DNA of 64,000 nt from Mucilaginibacter galii (lineage in GTDB: Bacteria > Bacteroidota > Bacteroidia > Sphingobacteriales > Sphingobacteriaceae). Position numbers and translations under genes: made by a program. The DNA is taken from NCBI RefSeq assembly GCF_014635825.1, contig NZ_BMDO01000003.1, positions 186,001 to 250,000 of the forward strand, written 5' to 3'. The notes beneath the pieces were generated by a model that ran no database searches, was not told where the DNA came from, and worked only from the letters and a program-made list of their open reading frames with translations. Position 1 is the first letter of the stretch. Each line of letters begins with the position of its first letter. Positions 18,033-26,411 of the stretch are shown here, in pieces.

Positions 18033-19055
18033 ATGACCGCCAACGATATCCTCAAAGACGTAAAGAACCGCAAGTTCAAACCCCTGTATCTGTTGCATGG
18101 CGAAGAACCTTATTTTATTGATCATATCAGCAATTATATGGAAAGCCATATACTATCTGATGCAGAGAAGGGCTTTAATCAAACCGTTTTATACGGCAAG
18201 GATACCGATATTATGGCGGTGCTCAATGCTGCCAAACGTTACCCCATGATGGCCGATTACCAGGTGATCATTGTAAAGGAAGCGCAAGACATGAAATGGG
18301 GTAAAGAGGATGGCGATAAGAAAGGCATTAATCCTGTATTAAGCTATTTAGAAAACCCGTTGAGCAGCACCATATTGGTGTTTTGCTATAAATACGGAAA
18401 GTTTGACAAGCGTAAAAAAGCTTACAAGGCCATAGATAAGAACGGGCTTATTTTTGAGTCGGCTTCTTTATACGATAACAAGATTCCCGCCTGGATAGAA
18501 AGCTACGTTGCCGACAAAAAGTACCGTATTAGTGCACAAGCTGCGGCTATGCTTTGTGAATACCTGGGTAACGATCTGTCGAAGATTGCAAATGAACTGG
18601 ATAAACTGATGCTGAACATTGCCGCAGGGCAGGAGATAGGTTTAAAAGACATTCAGGACAATATCGGCATCAGCAAAGAGTATAATGTGTTTGAACTGCA
18701 ATCGGCCCTGGTTAAGCGCGATGTGTTAAAAGCCAATCAAATTATTAACTACTTCGAGGCAAATCCTAAGGCAAACCCTATTGTGCTGGTATTGGGTAAT
18801 CTGAATAATTTTTTCAGCAAAGTGCTGCTTTACCATTACGTAAAAGACAAAAGCCCGCAAAATGTAGCCCGTGAGTTAGGCGTAAACCCTTACTTTATTA
18901 AAGATTACGAGCAGGCTGCCCGCAATTTTGACTATTACCGCTCCACCCAAATTATTGGCTGGCTAAGGGAGTACGATCTTAAAAGCAAAGGCGTAAACTC
19001 CAACGCCTCACACGGCGAACTGCTCAAAGAGCTGGTATTTAAGGTGCTGCATTAA
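18033..19055 (+). CDS. holA: DNA polymerase III subunit delta
   Basis: 340 residues, matching the family length. It is the delta subunit that opens the beta clamp within the clamp-loader complex. N-terminus FKPLYLLHGEEPYFIDHIS and the segment YPMMADYQVIIVKEAQDM are HolA hallmarks. The mid-domain SQAAAMLCEYLGNDLSKIANELDKL-like helices (about 170-200) and C-terminal collar domain (NIGISKEYNVFELQSALVK) follow in order. The start at 18033 has no strong ribosome site but gives the conserved N-terminus. Monocistronic, ended by the hairpin at 19066. Confidence 0.94.
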   Translation: MTANDILKDVKNRKFKPLYLLHGEEPYFIDHISNYMESHILSDAEKGFNQTVLYGKDTDIMAVLNAAKRYPMMADYQVIIVKEAQDMKWGKEDGDKKGINPVLSYLENPLSSTILVFCYKYGKFDKRKKAYKAIDKNGLIFESASLYDNKIPAWIESYVADKKYRISAQAAAMLCEYLGNDLSKIANELDKLMLNIAAGQEIGLKDIQDNIGISKEYNVFELQSALVKRDVLKANQIINYFEANPKANPIVLVLGNLNNFFSKVLLYHYVKDKSPQNVARELGVNPYFIKDYEQAARNFDYYRSTQIIGWLREYDLKSKGVNSNASHGELLKELVFKVLH

Positions 19056-19065
19056 AGATAGAAAT

Positions 19066-19108
19066 AAGAGCCAAGAGTGAGGAGATATTACTTTAGATCT
19101 TGGCTCTT
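19066..19108. repeat. Inverted repeat between holA and a convergent small gene
   Basis: AAGAGCCAAGA (19066-19076) and TCTTGGCTCTT (19098-19108) form a perfect 11-bp stem; part of the class of word-repeat elements scattered through the window. It could act as a bidirectional terminator. Confidence 0.7.
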
Positions 19109-19134
19109 GTTTCTTAGCTCTTGGTTGTCACTTA

Positions 19135-19326
19135 TTATTCGCCTGTATCCGGTTGGTAGTCTTCATCAAAAGCCAGGTCATCTTCGTTAAACTGTTTTAC
19201 CTCTCCCGATTGGAGTTCAACTTCTACAGGGTCGCCGTCATTAAGCTGGTTGGTGTTTACAGTTCCCTTTTCATCAGTAAGGCTAATGATGACCTGATCG
19301 CCATATTCAAAAAGTCCGTTCTTCAT
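19135..19326 (-). CDS. Small acidic protein, unknown function
   Basis: 63 residues, strongly acidic C-terminus (FNEDDLAFDEDYQPDTGE). The N-terminal part reads as a small beta-barrel-like sequence (YGDQVIISLTDEKGTV, DGDPVEVELQSGEVKQF). No signal peptide or membrane segment, so cytoplasmic. The coding case rests on regular codon pattern and alternating hydrophobic residues. I do not recognise a family. It is convergent with holA, with a hairpin between. Confidence 0.6.
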   Translation of the reverse strand: MKNGLFEYGDQVIISLTDEKGTVNTNQLNDGDPVEVELQSGEVKQFNEDDLAFDEDYQPDTGE

Positions 19327-19502
19327 AAATCAAAATTCTTACATTAGTTAACTGTTAATTTAAGTAAATGTTTAATCCGATCTTATTTAGCAGATTATTG
19401 GGTTTGCTGATTTATTTAATACGCAATTATGCCTAAGTCACACCTACAATCCGCATATTCGTGCTAATTTTATTGCAGAATACTACTGATACTTAATAAC
19501 GC

Positions 19503-21272
19503 ATGAATTCTCACTTACTGCTGGATGCAGAGGGCCATATTGTTTTTTTAGGTTCAACGTTCCAAATATGGTCGGGCTATACGGGTGCCGAACTGGATGG
19601 TAAATTGTTGCAAGACCATGTTTCCCCAAAATATGCAAAGCAAATAACTGGCTTTCTAAAGCATCCGCAGGTTAACGAAAATCTGCACTTTAACCGCGTG
19701 CCTTTTTTTGGAAAGGAAGGAATTATCTGGGTAGAGATCGTGTTAACGCATTTTCCAACGCCAAAAGACACACCTTACCAGGCCATGGTAAGCATCCGTT
19801 ATGCCGAAGGAGAGGCCCATTCAGAAATTAACACCGTAAGTAAAGCACATGCTTCATTTTTTGCCGGCCATCCCTTTGGCATTATGCATTTAAATGGCGA
19901 AGGCCGGGTAACACAGATCAATCCTCAAATAAAGTTTGATACAGGGTATAACCTAACCGATTTAAAGCGCGAGCCTTTAACCACTTTTATAAGCGCTAAG
20001 TACCATTGGCAGGTATTGTGCGAATTTTTGCAGGCTAAACTACATGGTAAAGCTTCAACGTTTGATATAAAAGTACAAACCAAGAAGGGACAGTTACTTG
20101 ATGTTAACTTTACCATAGTGCCGGTAGTATATCATGGCGAAACCTTGGAGATCTATCTCGTTATCAAAAACATTGCTCAGCGTATTGCCCTGCAGCAAAA
20201 CTTGAAAAGATTATCTATTGTGGCCGATAAAGCCAGCGACGGTATAGCCATTTTGGATGGTGATTTTGCAATAGAGTTTGTAAACAACGGCTTTTGCCAA
20301 ATAAGCGGCTATACGCAAAAAGAAGCAGTTGGCCGGCGCATTGGCGAATTGCTTAGGATGAAACAAGACGGTACCGTTTTGGCCCAAAAGGGTAGGGAAG
20401 AGATTTTGCGCGGCATTTCAATTGAAGAAGAAATTGAGTGTTATAGAAAAGACGGTACAATATACTGGAATTTGCTAAAACTCACTCCCATTATGAATGA
20501 GCATGGGCAAATGGAAATGTGCATTACCATTCATACCGATGTTACCGAAAAGAAGAAGGCCGAAATGGAATTACGCCTTTTGGCCGACGACCTTTACCGT
20601 CAAAATAAAGAGTTGCAACAGTTCGCCTACATCGTGTCGCATAATATGCGGTCGCCAGTGGCCAATATAGTAGGATTAGCTAACCTATTAGAGTTGTTTA
20701 AAGATGATGCCGAAACACAAGAACAAACACTTATAGAACTCAAAAAATCGGTAAACAACTTAGATACGGTTATTAAAGACCTCAGCTATATTTTAACCAT
20801 TAACAATGCTAATAAAGAACTGCTTAAAGAGCCGGTGAACTTTCAAGACCTGTTGCAGCATGTGCTCATAGACCTGCAGCCACAGGTAATTGCTACCGAT
20901 GCCGATATTATGGTTCCGGCCAAGGCATTAATGCTGCGTACCAACCGCGCTTATATGCACAGTATTTTTTATAATCTCATTAGCAATGCTATTAAGTACC
21001 GGTCGCACCAAAAGCCCTATATCAAAATAGATTTTTATCCGACCGAAGAGCACATGGTAATTTATGTGGCCGACAATGGTAAGGGTATAGATCTTAAAAA
21101 ACACGCTCACGATTTGTTCAAACCTTACAAACGTTTTGATTTTAAGGTAGAAGGCAAGGGGCTGGGCCTTTTCCTGGTTAAAAGCCATGTAGAAGCGCTG
21201 GGTGGACATTTAACTTTAAAAAGTGAATTAAGTAAAGGATCCACCTTTTACATAAAGCTGCCTTTCGAGTAA
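19503..21272 (+). CDS. Multi-PAS histidine kinase, cytoplasmic
   Basis: 589 residues, no membrane segment. Three PAS domains (about 1-105, 115-230 and 235-350; the third ends CITIHTDVTEKKKAE, a PAC motif), a short coil, a DHp with FAYIVSHNMRSPVANIVGL (His about 380) and a HATPase domain with NLISNAIKYR (N box), VADNGKGID (G1) and GKGLGLFLVKSHVEALGG (G2). The H-box is the Bacteroidota SHNMRSP type. All ATPase elements are present. No receiver is attached. It ends exactly where the convergent ATPase-less H-box protein ends (21272/21273), suggesting a functional relation. Confidence 0.93.
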   Translation: MNSHLLLDAEGHIVFLGSTFQIWSGYTGAELDGKLLQDHVSPKYAKQITGFLKHPQVNENLHFNRVPFFGKEGIIWVEIVLTHFPTPKDTPYQAMVSIRYAEGEAHSEINTVSKAHASFFAGHPFGIMHLNGEGRVTQINPQIKFDTGYNLTDLKREPLTTFISAKYHWQVLCEFLQAKLHGKASTFDIKVQTKKGQLLDVNFTIVPVVYHGETLEIYLVIKNIAQRIALQQNLKRLSIVADKASDGIAILDGDFAIEFVNNGFCQISGYTQKEAVGRRIGELLRMKQDGTVLAQKGREEILRGISIEEEIECYRKDGTIYWNLLKLTPIMNEHGQMEMCITIHTDVTEKKKAEMELRLLADDLYRQNKELQQFAYIVSHNMRSPVANIVGLANLLELFKDDAETQEQTLIELKKSVNNLDTVIKDLSYILTINNANKELLKEPVNFQDLLQHVLIDLQPQVIATDADIMVPAKALMLRTNRAYMHSIFYNLISNAIKYRSHQKPYIKIDFYPTEEHMVIYVADNGKGIDLKKHAHDLFKPYKRFDFKVEGKGLGLFLVKSHVEALGGHLTLKSELSKGSTFYIKLPFE

Positions 21273-22391
21273 TTAAGAGGCTTTATCTGCACAATCTACT
21301 ACAGACCGTATTTGGGCATCAAGGTCATTTACTGCTTTCTCCATTAAAAGCAAACTCTCTTTCGGCGATTTGTAGTTGTTCGCCTTTATTACATTCATTA
21401 ACCCCAGTATAGAGGCTACGGGTTTACGGTAGCTGTGTGATTGTATGAATGCTATCTTCAGGAGTGAATCTTTTTGTGCTTGATTTTGAGCGGCCTGTAG
21501 CTTTTGTTCATGTATATTAACTGCACTATAAGTTACACTTACGGTATCTCCTTGCTCATTGGTAACAGGATGCAATGATATATCCCACCATTGCGGAGCT
21601 TTGCCTGCTGTTTTGATCAACACTTCTTTGCTGGTTCTTTTCCCTGCAAATGCACGCTTAATAAATTTCAAAAACTTATCTTTAAATGGAGTACTGATGT
21701 ACTGTAACACACTTTTACCGGCTTCAATTTTTTTGGCTAAATGCTTTTTAACCGAGGCAGATGATGACTTATTAAAGTGTAGCACTTGCAAGGCTTTGTT
21801 AATTAAAATATGGCTTGTAGGCGAACTGTTTAAAAATGCGTTCAATTTACGCTCTGCAGCAACCGCATTTTCTTTATGAGTGTTAGGATGTACATGGCTT
21901 TGCTTGAAAGATTGAATACCTAAAAGCATTTCTAACATATGCATTACCTGCCTGGCAATAAAAGCCAACATTTCTTTTTGTTCGCCAGTTAGGGTTTGCG
22001 GTTTGGTACCATAAACACAAAGTGCTCCTAAATGGTAGCCATCGGTAGTAATGATAGATACTCCTGCATAAAACCTTATCCCTTTTACACCCCTAACCGA
22101 AGTATAATTCATAAAGCGCTCATCCAGCAGCGTGTTTTTTACTACCATCACTTTGGTAGTGCTAACAAGGTATTTGCAAAATGAGTCTTCGCGGCTTTGC
22201 TCATCTGCAGTGATGCCTAATGCACATTTAATCCATTGCACATGTTCGTCTATCAAAGAAACGCAAGACATCTTTACGTTACAAATTTTGGCTGCCAGTG
22301 CTACCAGGTCGTTTAATTCTTTATTCTCATCAAGTATTAAATCATGATATTGTTTAACAATGGCAAGTCTTTTAGGTTCGGCTATTATCAT
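21273..22391 (-). CDS. GAF-PAS protein with DHp H-box but no ATPase domain
   Basis: 372 residues. A GAF domain (about 20-155) with CNVKMSCVSLIDEHVQWIKC and an active-looking AGVSI strand is followed by a PAS-like domain (about 185-295; WWDISLHPVTNEQGDTVSV). A DHp-type helical hairpin then closes the protein: AFIQSHSYRKPVASILGLMN with His at about residue 315, then a second helix ending SVVDCADKAS. The protein stops there, so the HATPase domain is absent, not truncated by a visible frameshift. It could be a phospho-acceptor for another kinase, such as the one at 19503, or a dimer partner. Known relatives exist in Bacteroidota as GAF sensors; the role is unclear. Confidence 0.85.
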   Translation of the reverse strand: MIIAEPKRLAIVKQYHDLILDENKELNDLVALAAKICNVKMSCVSLIDEHVQWIKCALGITADEQSREDSFCKYLVSTTKVMVVKNTLLDERFMNYTSVRGVKGIRFYAGVSIITTDGYHLGALCVYGTKPQTLTGEQKEMLAFIARQVMHMLEMLLGIQSFKQSHVHPNTHKENAVAAERKLNAFLNSSPTSHILINKALQVLHFNKSSSASVKKHLAKKIEAGKSVLQYISTPFKDKFLKFIKRAFAGKRTSKEVLIKTAGKAPQWWDISLHPVTNEQGDTVSVTYSAVNIHEQKLQAAQNQAQKDSLLKIAFIQSHSYRKPVASILGLMNVIKANNYKSPKESLLLMEKAVNDLDAQIRSVVDCADKAS

Positions 22392-22693
22392 ATGTGTAAG
22401 TATTTAGCTATCAATTTATTATTCGGCTGTGAACTGTATGTAACATAGCAATACAAGAGCCATCTTTACATAAGTTGCCCTGTGTTATCATGAGCCATAT
22501 TTGACTATCAAGAGTAAATATGGGTGGTGTATATTAAGGTCATAAATTAGGAATTTAACTAATTTGTAAGTTGTTAGTTACGAGGGTTACAGCAGTAATT
22601 TATTGTGAGATAGCTTTAATATATGCTTGCAATTTTTCACCTTTACAGCTTGTTAAAGCGGAGTTTTTAAGCGCTTAACACTTACAAGTTGAT
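22392..22693. other. 302-bp gap without a gene
   Basis: Divergent region between the GAF protein and the EVE protein. AT-rich; contains the short inverted pair AACTAATTTG / TAAGTTGTTAGTT around 22556-22580, but no open frame of note, no RNA gene and no clear -7 box. Confidence 0.5.
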
Positions 22694-23098
22694 ATGCAAT
22701 ATTTTTTAGTCAAATCCGAACCGTTTAAATATAGCTGGGAAAAATTTAATGAGGATGGTCGTACCTTTTGGGACGGTGTTCGTAATTACCAGGCGCGCAA
22801 CAATCTCAAACTGATGAAAGAGGGCGACCTGGTGCTTTATTACCACAGCAACGAGGGTAAGGCCGTAGTTGGTATAGCAAAGGTAGTTAAAGAAGCCTAT
22901 CAGGACCCCACCACCGATGACAGCAATTGGGTAGTGGTTGACCTGGTACCGGTAGAGCCACTGAAAAAGCCGGTAACGCTGGAACAGATTAAAGCTGATG
23001 AGCAGTTGAAAGATATATCGTTGGTGAGGCAAGGCCGCCTCTCTGTAATGGGCCTCAAAGCCGAAGAATTTGACCGGATTATAGAGCTGGGAAGCTGA
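22694..23098 (+). CDS. EVE-domain protein
   Basis: 134 residues, essentially one EVE domain of the PUA-like fold, which binds modified bases in DNA or RNA. Characteristic pieces: YFLVKSEPFKYSWEKF at the N-terminus, FWDGVRNYQARNNLK, GDLVLYYHSNEGKAVVGIAKV and the C-terminal LVRQGRLSVMGL. Stand-alone EVE proteins of this size (thymocyte nuclear protein 1-like) are widespread. No restriction or modification genes are adjacent, so a link to defence is not supported here. The start ATG at 22694 gives the conserved N-terminus. Confidence 0.93.
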   Translation: MQYFLVKSEPFKYSWEKFNEDGRTFWDGVRNYQARNNLKLMKEGDLVLYYHSNEGKAVVGIAKVVKEAYQDPTTDDSNWVVVDLVPVEPLKKPVTLEQIKADEQLKDISLVRQGRLSVMGLKAEEFDRIIELGS

Positions 23099-23213
23099 TT
23101 GATGGGCAGATAAGCAAATGTGCAGATGTGCAAATCATTAGTGCTTTAAATGTGTTAAGTAAACAGCCTAAGCATTCACTCAATCACTAATTCAAGCATT
23201 CACTCATTAAATT

Positions 23214-24197
23214 ATGCAATACAGAGCATTTAAAGATACGAAAATAGCCGAAGTAGGGTTAGGTACCTGGCAACTGGGCAGTGCCGATTGGGGTAATGTA
23301 GACGAAGAAGCCGCCCTGCAAATATTAAAGTCTTACACCGATGCCGGTGGTAATTTTATTGATACGGCCGATGTTTACGGCATGGGCGTAAGTGAAACCG
23401 TGATAGGCAAGTTTCTTAAATCGGTTGATAAAGACATTTATGTAGCCACCAAGTTAGGCCGCAGGGGCGATGCCGGTAATGGCTGGCCGCAAAACTTCAC
23501 TTATGATGCCATGAAACGCCAGGCTGAAGACTCGTTACAGCACTTGGGGCTTTCGCAGCTTTTTTTAGAACAGTTGCACTGTATACCTACCGAAGAAATG
23601 CGTTCTGGTAAAGTATTCGACCATTTGCGTAAGTTACAGCAGCAAGGCTTGATCAAGCATTTTGGCGCCAGTGTTGAAACCAGTGAGGAAGCATTGCTTT
23701 GCCTGGAGCAGGAGGGATTGGCCTCGTTACAGATCATATTTAACCTGTTCCGCCAGCATGTGGCCGATGAGGTTTTTGCCAAGGCTAAAGAAAAAGGTGT
23801 GGCGTTAATTGTACGTGTGCCTTTAGCCAGTGGTTTATTGAGTGGCAAGTTTAAAGAAGACACGCAGTTTGGAGGTACCGACCACCGTAACTTTAATGCC
23901 AATGGGGAGGCGTTTAACGCAGGAGAAACATTTTCGGGTATAGATTTTAAAGAAGGTGTGAAGCTGGCCGGCGAAATAAAACAATTACTTCCCGACGAAC
24001 GCATGGCACAATGGGCCATCCGTTGGATACTTGACCACCCCGAGGTAACTACCGTTATACCGGGGGCTTCTAAAATTAGCCAGGTAAACAGCAATGTAGA
24101 AGCATCAACCTTACCACCGCTTTCGCCGCAGGTTCATCAGCAATTAAGAAAGTTGTATGATGAGCAGATCAAGGGGCAAATAAGGGGGCATTTTTAG
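23214..24197 (+). CDS. Aldo/keto reductase
   Basis: 327 residues, AKR (beta/alpha)8 barrel using NADPH to reduce carbonyl compounds. The catalytic tetrad is visible: Asp and Tyr in FIDTADVYGMG, Lys in IYVATKLGRRG, and His in LEQLHCIP. NADPH-binding C-terminal pieces include VTTVIPGASKISQVNSN. The substrate cannot be told. The 115 bp before it contain short ACTCATTC-type and GCAAATGTGCAGATG-type word repeats. It is monocistronic, with repeats after it. Confidence 0.93.
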   Translation: MQYRAFKDTKIAEVGLGTWQLGSADWGNVDEEAALQILKSYTDAGGNFIDTADVYGMGVSETVIGKFLKSVDKDIYVATKLGRRGDAGNGWPQNFTYDAMKRQAEDSLQHLGLSQLFLEQLHCIPTEEMRSGKVFDHLRKLQQQGLIKHFGASVETSEEALLCLEQEGLASLQIIFNLFRQHVADEVFAKAKEKGVALIVRVPLASGLLSGKFKEDTQFGGTDHRNFNANGEAFNAGETFSGIDFKEGVKLAGEIKQLLPDERMAQWAIRWILDHPEVTTVIPGASKISQVNSNVEASTLPPLSPQVHQQLRKLYDEQIKGQIRGHF

Positions 24198-24207
24198 ATT
24201 TACCAAG

Positions 24208-24296
24208 TGTCGTTGCGAGCGCAGCGTGGCAACCGCACCCGTTTATACCTGAATGCTTGCGATTGCCGCGTCGCTATCGCTCGTCGCAATGACATA
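24208..24296. repeat. Inverted-repeat element after the aldo/keto reductase
   Basis: TGTCGTTGCGAGCG at the left and CGCTCGTCGCAATGACA at the right are imperfect inverted repeats (about 15 bp) around a 55-bp centre. The type, with TTGCGA arms, is common in Bacteroidota intergenic DNA. Confidence 0.7.
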
Positions 24297-24324
24297 TTAG
24301 AACCTTCTGTATATATCTTTTAAA

Positions 24325-24356
24325 GTCCTCCCTCCCGGGGAGGATTTAGGAGGGGC
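24325..24356. repeat. Short CCTCCC-type hairpin element
   Basis: TCCTCCCTCCC, GGGGAGGA and AGGAGGGG blocks can fold into alternative hairpins. The element abuts the stop codon of the minus-strand thioesterase gene and may end its transcript. Confidence 0.55.
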
Positions 24357-24884
24357 CTACAACTCATGCTTAGCTGCCATAAACAAGGCCTTGAGCTCGG
24401 TGGCATCATTAGGTTCCATGCGGCCGCTTAATATGAGGCGTAATTGTCTGCGGCGTAAAGCCTCATCAAACAGGAGTTTTTCCTCTTCATTTTCAGGCTC
24501 AATTTCTGGTACGGCTACGGGTTTGCCGTCATCATCCAAAGCCACGAAGGTGTAGTAAGCCTGGTTGCTTTTCTCCTTGCCACCGGCCGGAATATTTTGT
24601 GCCCATACATCCAAACGCACTTCCATTGATTTGTTAAAAGCACGGGTTACTTTGGCCTCAATGGTTACGGCATCGCCCAGTTTAATAGATTTTTCGAAGG
24701 ATACATTATCTACTGAAGCGGTAACTACCAAGCGGTTGCTATGCTTTTGAGCACTCATAGCTGCGGCAATATCCATCCAATACAGCAAGCGCCCACCCAT
24801 CAGGTTGTGCATCATATTGGTATCATTCGGAAATACCAGTTCGTTCATTATCACTAAAGATTCCTGTGGCTTTTTGGCTTGCAT
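24357..24884 (-). CDS. Acyl-CoA thioesterase, hotdog fold
   Basis: ATG at 24884 gives 175 residues. A longer frame starting at 25028 runs through repeat DNA and past the promoter, so it is rejected. The protein hydrolyses acyl-CoA to free acid and CoA. Hotdog-fold ACOT motifs: FPNDTNMMHNLMGGRLLYWM, with the catalytic Asn-Asp and central helix, then VDNVSFEKSIKLGDAVTIEA and VRLDVWAQN. A C-terminal helical tail is rich in Glu/Arg (about 135-175). A TATCTTTG box lies 5 bp upstream of this start, supporting it. Confidence 0.92.
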   Translation of the reverse strand: MQAKKPQESLVIMNELVFPNDTNMMHNLMGGRLLYWMDIAAAMSAQKHSNRLVVTASVDNVSFEKSIKLGDAVTIEAKVTRAFNKSMEVRLDVWAQNIPAGGKEKSNQAYYTFVALDDDGKPVAVPEIEPENEEEKLLFDEALRRRQLRLILSGRMEPNDATELKALFMAAKHEL

Positions 24885-24889
24885 AGAGG

Positions 24890-24897
24890 CAAAGATA
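24890..24897 (-). promoter_or_regulatory. -7 promoter box for the thioesterase gene
   Basis: TATCTTTG on the minus strand, 5 bp before the ATG at 24884; matches TAnnTTTG perfectly. Such spacing implies a leaderless or near-leaderless transcript. Confidence 0.6.
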
Positions 24898-24904
24898 CAG
24901 TTTA

Positions 24905-25040
24905 GAAGCGGAGGTGCAAAGTGCGGAGAGCGAGGTAAAAAGTAGAAAGGTAGATAATGTTTTGTAGGTACAGGTCTTGAAATGCCTTGCACTTTACCCC
25001 GTAACCCGCAACTTCGCTCCTCGCACAACCCCGCTCTCCT
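24905..25040. repeat. GGAGCGAGG / CGCAACTTCGCTCC repeat element
   Basis: Left part GTGCAAAGTGCGGAGAGCGA and right part CTTTACCCCGTAACCCGC then CGCAACTTCGCTCCTCGC are imperfectly complementary. Words are shared with the insert inside valS (13438-13557). It separates two minus-strand genes. Confidence 0.5.
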
Positions 25041-25044
25041 ATAC

Positions 25045-26397
25045 CTATCTTCTCCCCGTATTAATCACTTTATATCCCACCAGTTCTTCCCAGCGCGAGC
25101 CGGGGGGGCGGTAGTAAACCAGGAGTTGATAGTCGTTTTCGGTTTCAAAGTAGCTACCTTCCAGTGGTTCGCTGCTGGCTTTGCCGCTGGCAGCGTCTAC
25201 CCATACATATTGGTAATCGTAAACACCTTGTTTCAACAGTGCCTGCATAGTGTAGCGGTTACGCGTTGCATCGTATTGTAACTTGTTGGCGTTTGTTAAC
25301 TCGTAATTGTTGAAACGCCCGGTGAGGTAAATATCTCCTTTAGGCAAAGTGGCAGATGGCGTAAAATTGAAGAACACGTAAACATAATCGGCATCGGTAC
25401 GGGCATCGCGGCCGTCTTGGTTAATTACATAGTAACTGCCGTTAATATCGTACTGAAACAGGTAAGCGTTTTGATTGCGGCTTTCATCGCCCAGCAGTAA
25501 AACCGTATTAGCGGTGTCTTTAAAAATGCGGGCTATTCTTTCAGAGTTGAGTTTAAGTGTGCGGGTGTCAAAGTGCCTGAACTCATTGCCACCTGCAAAA
25601 TCGTTGATGTTAAAATCGTTGTAAATCAATTGTGAGCCGCGCAAAAAGGTTGGCCGGGTATTGAGTATACTGGTTTCGGCCCTGCCATTTTGCATCACGA
25701 GTACTTTGATATCGTTATACGGGTTTTGTACGTTAAGGCCTGTGTAGGATGCCTCAAAGTTTATTTTTTGATTATTTAACCGCCTCGCTACGTTATTAGA
25801 CGGAACAAAACTGGCCGCAATACCCACTGCCGAACTGGCTATGTATACCCGGCGGGTGATGATGAGCTTATTTTGGTCCGCATCCTCATACACCTTGAGC
25901 AGGTAATTGCCGGCCAGTTTGGGGATGATGTTTTGATTAGGGAATTTAACCTCGTAGTGAATATACTTTTGAACCGTACCGCTCGAATAGCTGTAATCTA
26001 TAATGCGGTCTTCCATAAAGCTTTGCAGGTACTCGGCGGGCGATAACCGCGAAGAGTTCCAGCTGGCATCACAATGTTCCAGGCTATAATAATAACTGCG
26101 GCTGCGACCATCCAAATCGTCAAAAGCCAGTTGCAATTGTTCGTTACTGCGCAGGCTAATAATAGGGAAGGAACCTTGCTTGGCGGTATTATAGCACTCT
26201 ACGCTTTTAATGCCGGCGCGGTAGGTGTGATCGGTATACTGGAGGGTGGTTTGGGCAAAGGCATGAGGTGCGAGGAAGAAAAGGATAACACAAAAATAAC
26301 ATGCTAAACTTAAACTGTCATGCTGAGCTTGTCGAAGCATTCGCCGCTTGGTGAGGTCTTCGACAGGCTCAGCATGACAGTAGTTTATTCTTGTCAA
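25045..26397 (-). CDS. Secreted DUF5103 protein
   Basis: Up to 450 residues. DUF5103 is a conserved Bacteroidota exported protein of unclear function. Diagnostic segments: SLEHCDASWNSSRLSPAEYL, YEVKFPNQNIIPKLAGNYLLKVYED, YVFFNFTPSATLPKGDIYLTGRFNNYEL and the C-terminal VYYRPPGSRWEELVGYKVIN. The hydrophobic signal core (CVILFFLAPHAFAQ) has no in-frame ATG right before it. The only in-frame ATGs (26397 and 26340) lie before and inside an inverted-repeat element, so the repeat encodes the N-terminal residues (CHAEPVEDL...MLRQAQHD). The start at 26340 is the more likely. Confidence 0.85.
   Translation of the reverse strand: MTRINYCHAEPVEDLTKRRMLRQAQHDSLSLACYFCVILFFLAPHAFAQTTLQYTDHTYRAGIKSVECYNTAKQGSFPIISLRSNEQLQLAFDDLDGRSRSYYYSLEHCDASWNSSRLSPAEYLQSFMEDRIIDYSYSSGTVQKYIHYEVKFPNQNIIPKLAGNYLLKVYEDADQNKLIITRRVYIASSAVGIAASFVPSNNVARRLNNQKINFEASYTGLNVQNPYNDIKVLVMQNGRAETSILNTRPTFLRGSQLIYNDFNINDFAGGNEFRHFDTRTLKLNSERIARIFKDTANTVLLLGDESRNQNAYLFQYDINGSYYVINQDGRDARTDADYVYVFFNFTPSATLPKGDIYLTGRFNNYELTNANKLQYDATRNRYTMQALLKQGVYDYQYVWVDAASGKASSEPLEGSYFETENDYQLLVYYRPPGSRWEELVGYKVINTGRR
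26314..26381. repeat. TGAGC(T/C)TGTCGAAG inverted repeat, copy 1
   Basis: The outer 23 bp (ACTGTCATGCTGAGC then TTGTCGAAG) recur inverted with one mismatch at the other end. Related copies lie at 30629-30693 and 63171-63237. This copy is within the 5' end of the DUF5103 gene and supplies its start region. Confidence 0.9.
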
Positions 26398-26411
26398 TGA
26401 CTTATCTTAAA

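Noticed and set aside
22694..23098. EVE protein as a defence gene
   Set aside because: No restriction, CRISPR or other defence neighbours; stand-alone EVE proteins are widespread.
24885..25028. Longer N-terminus for the thioesterase
   Set aside because: It runs through repeat DNA and the -7 box, and has no match to hotdog proteins; the start at 24884 fits the family.
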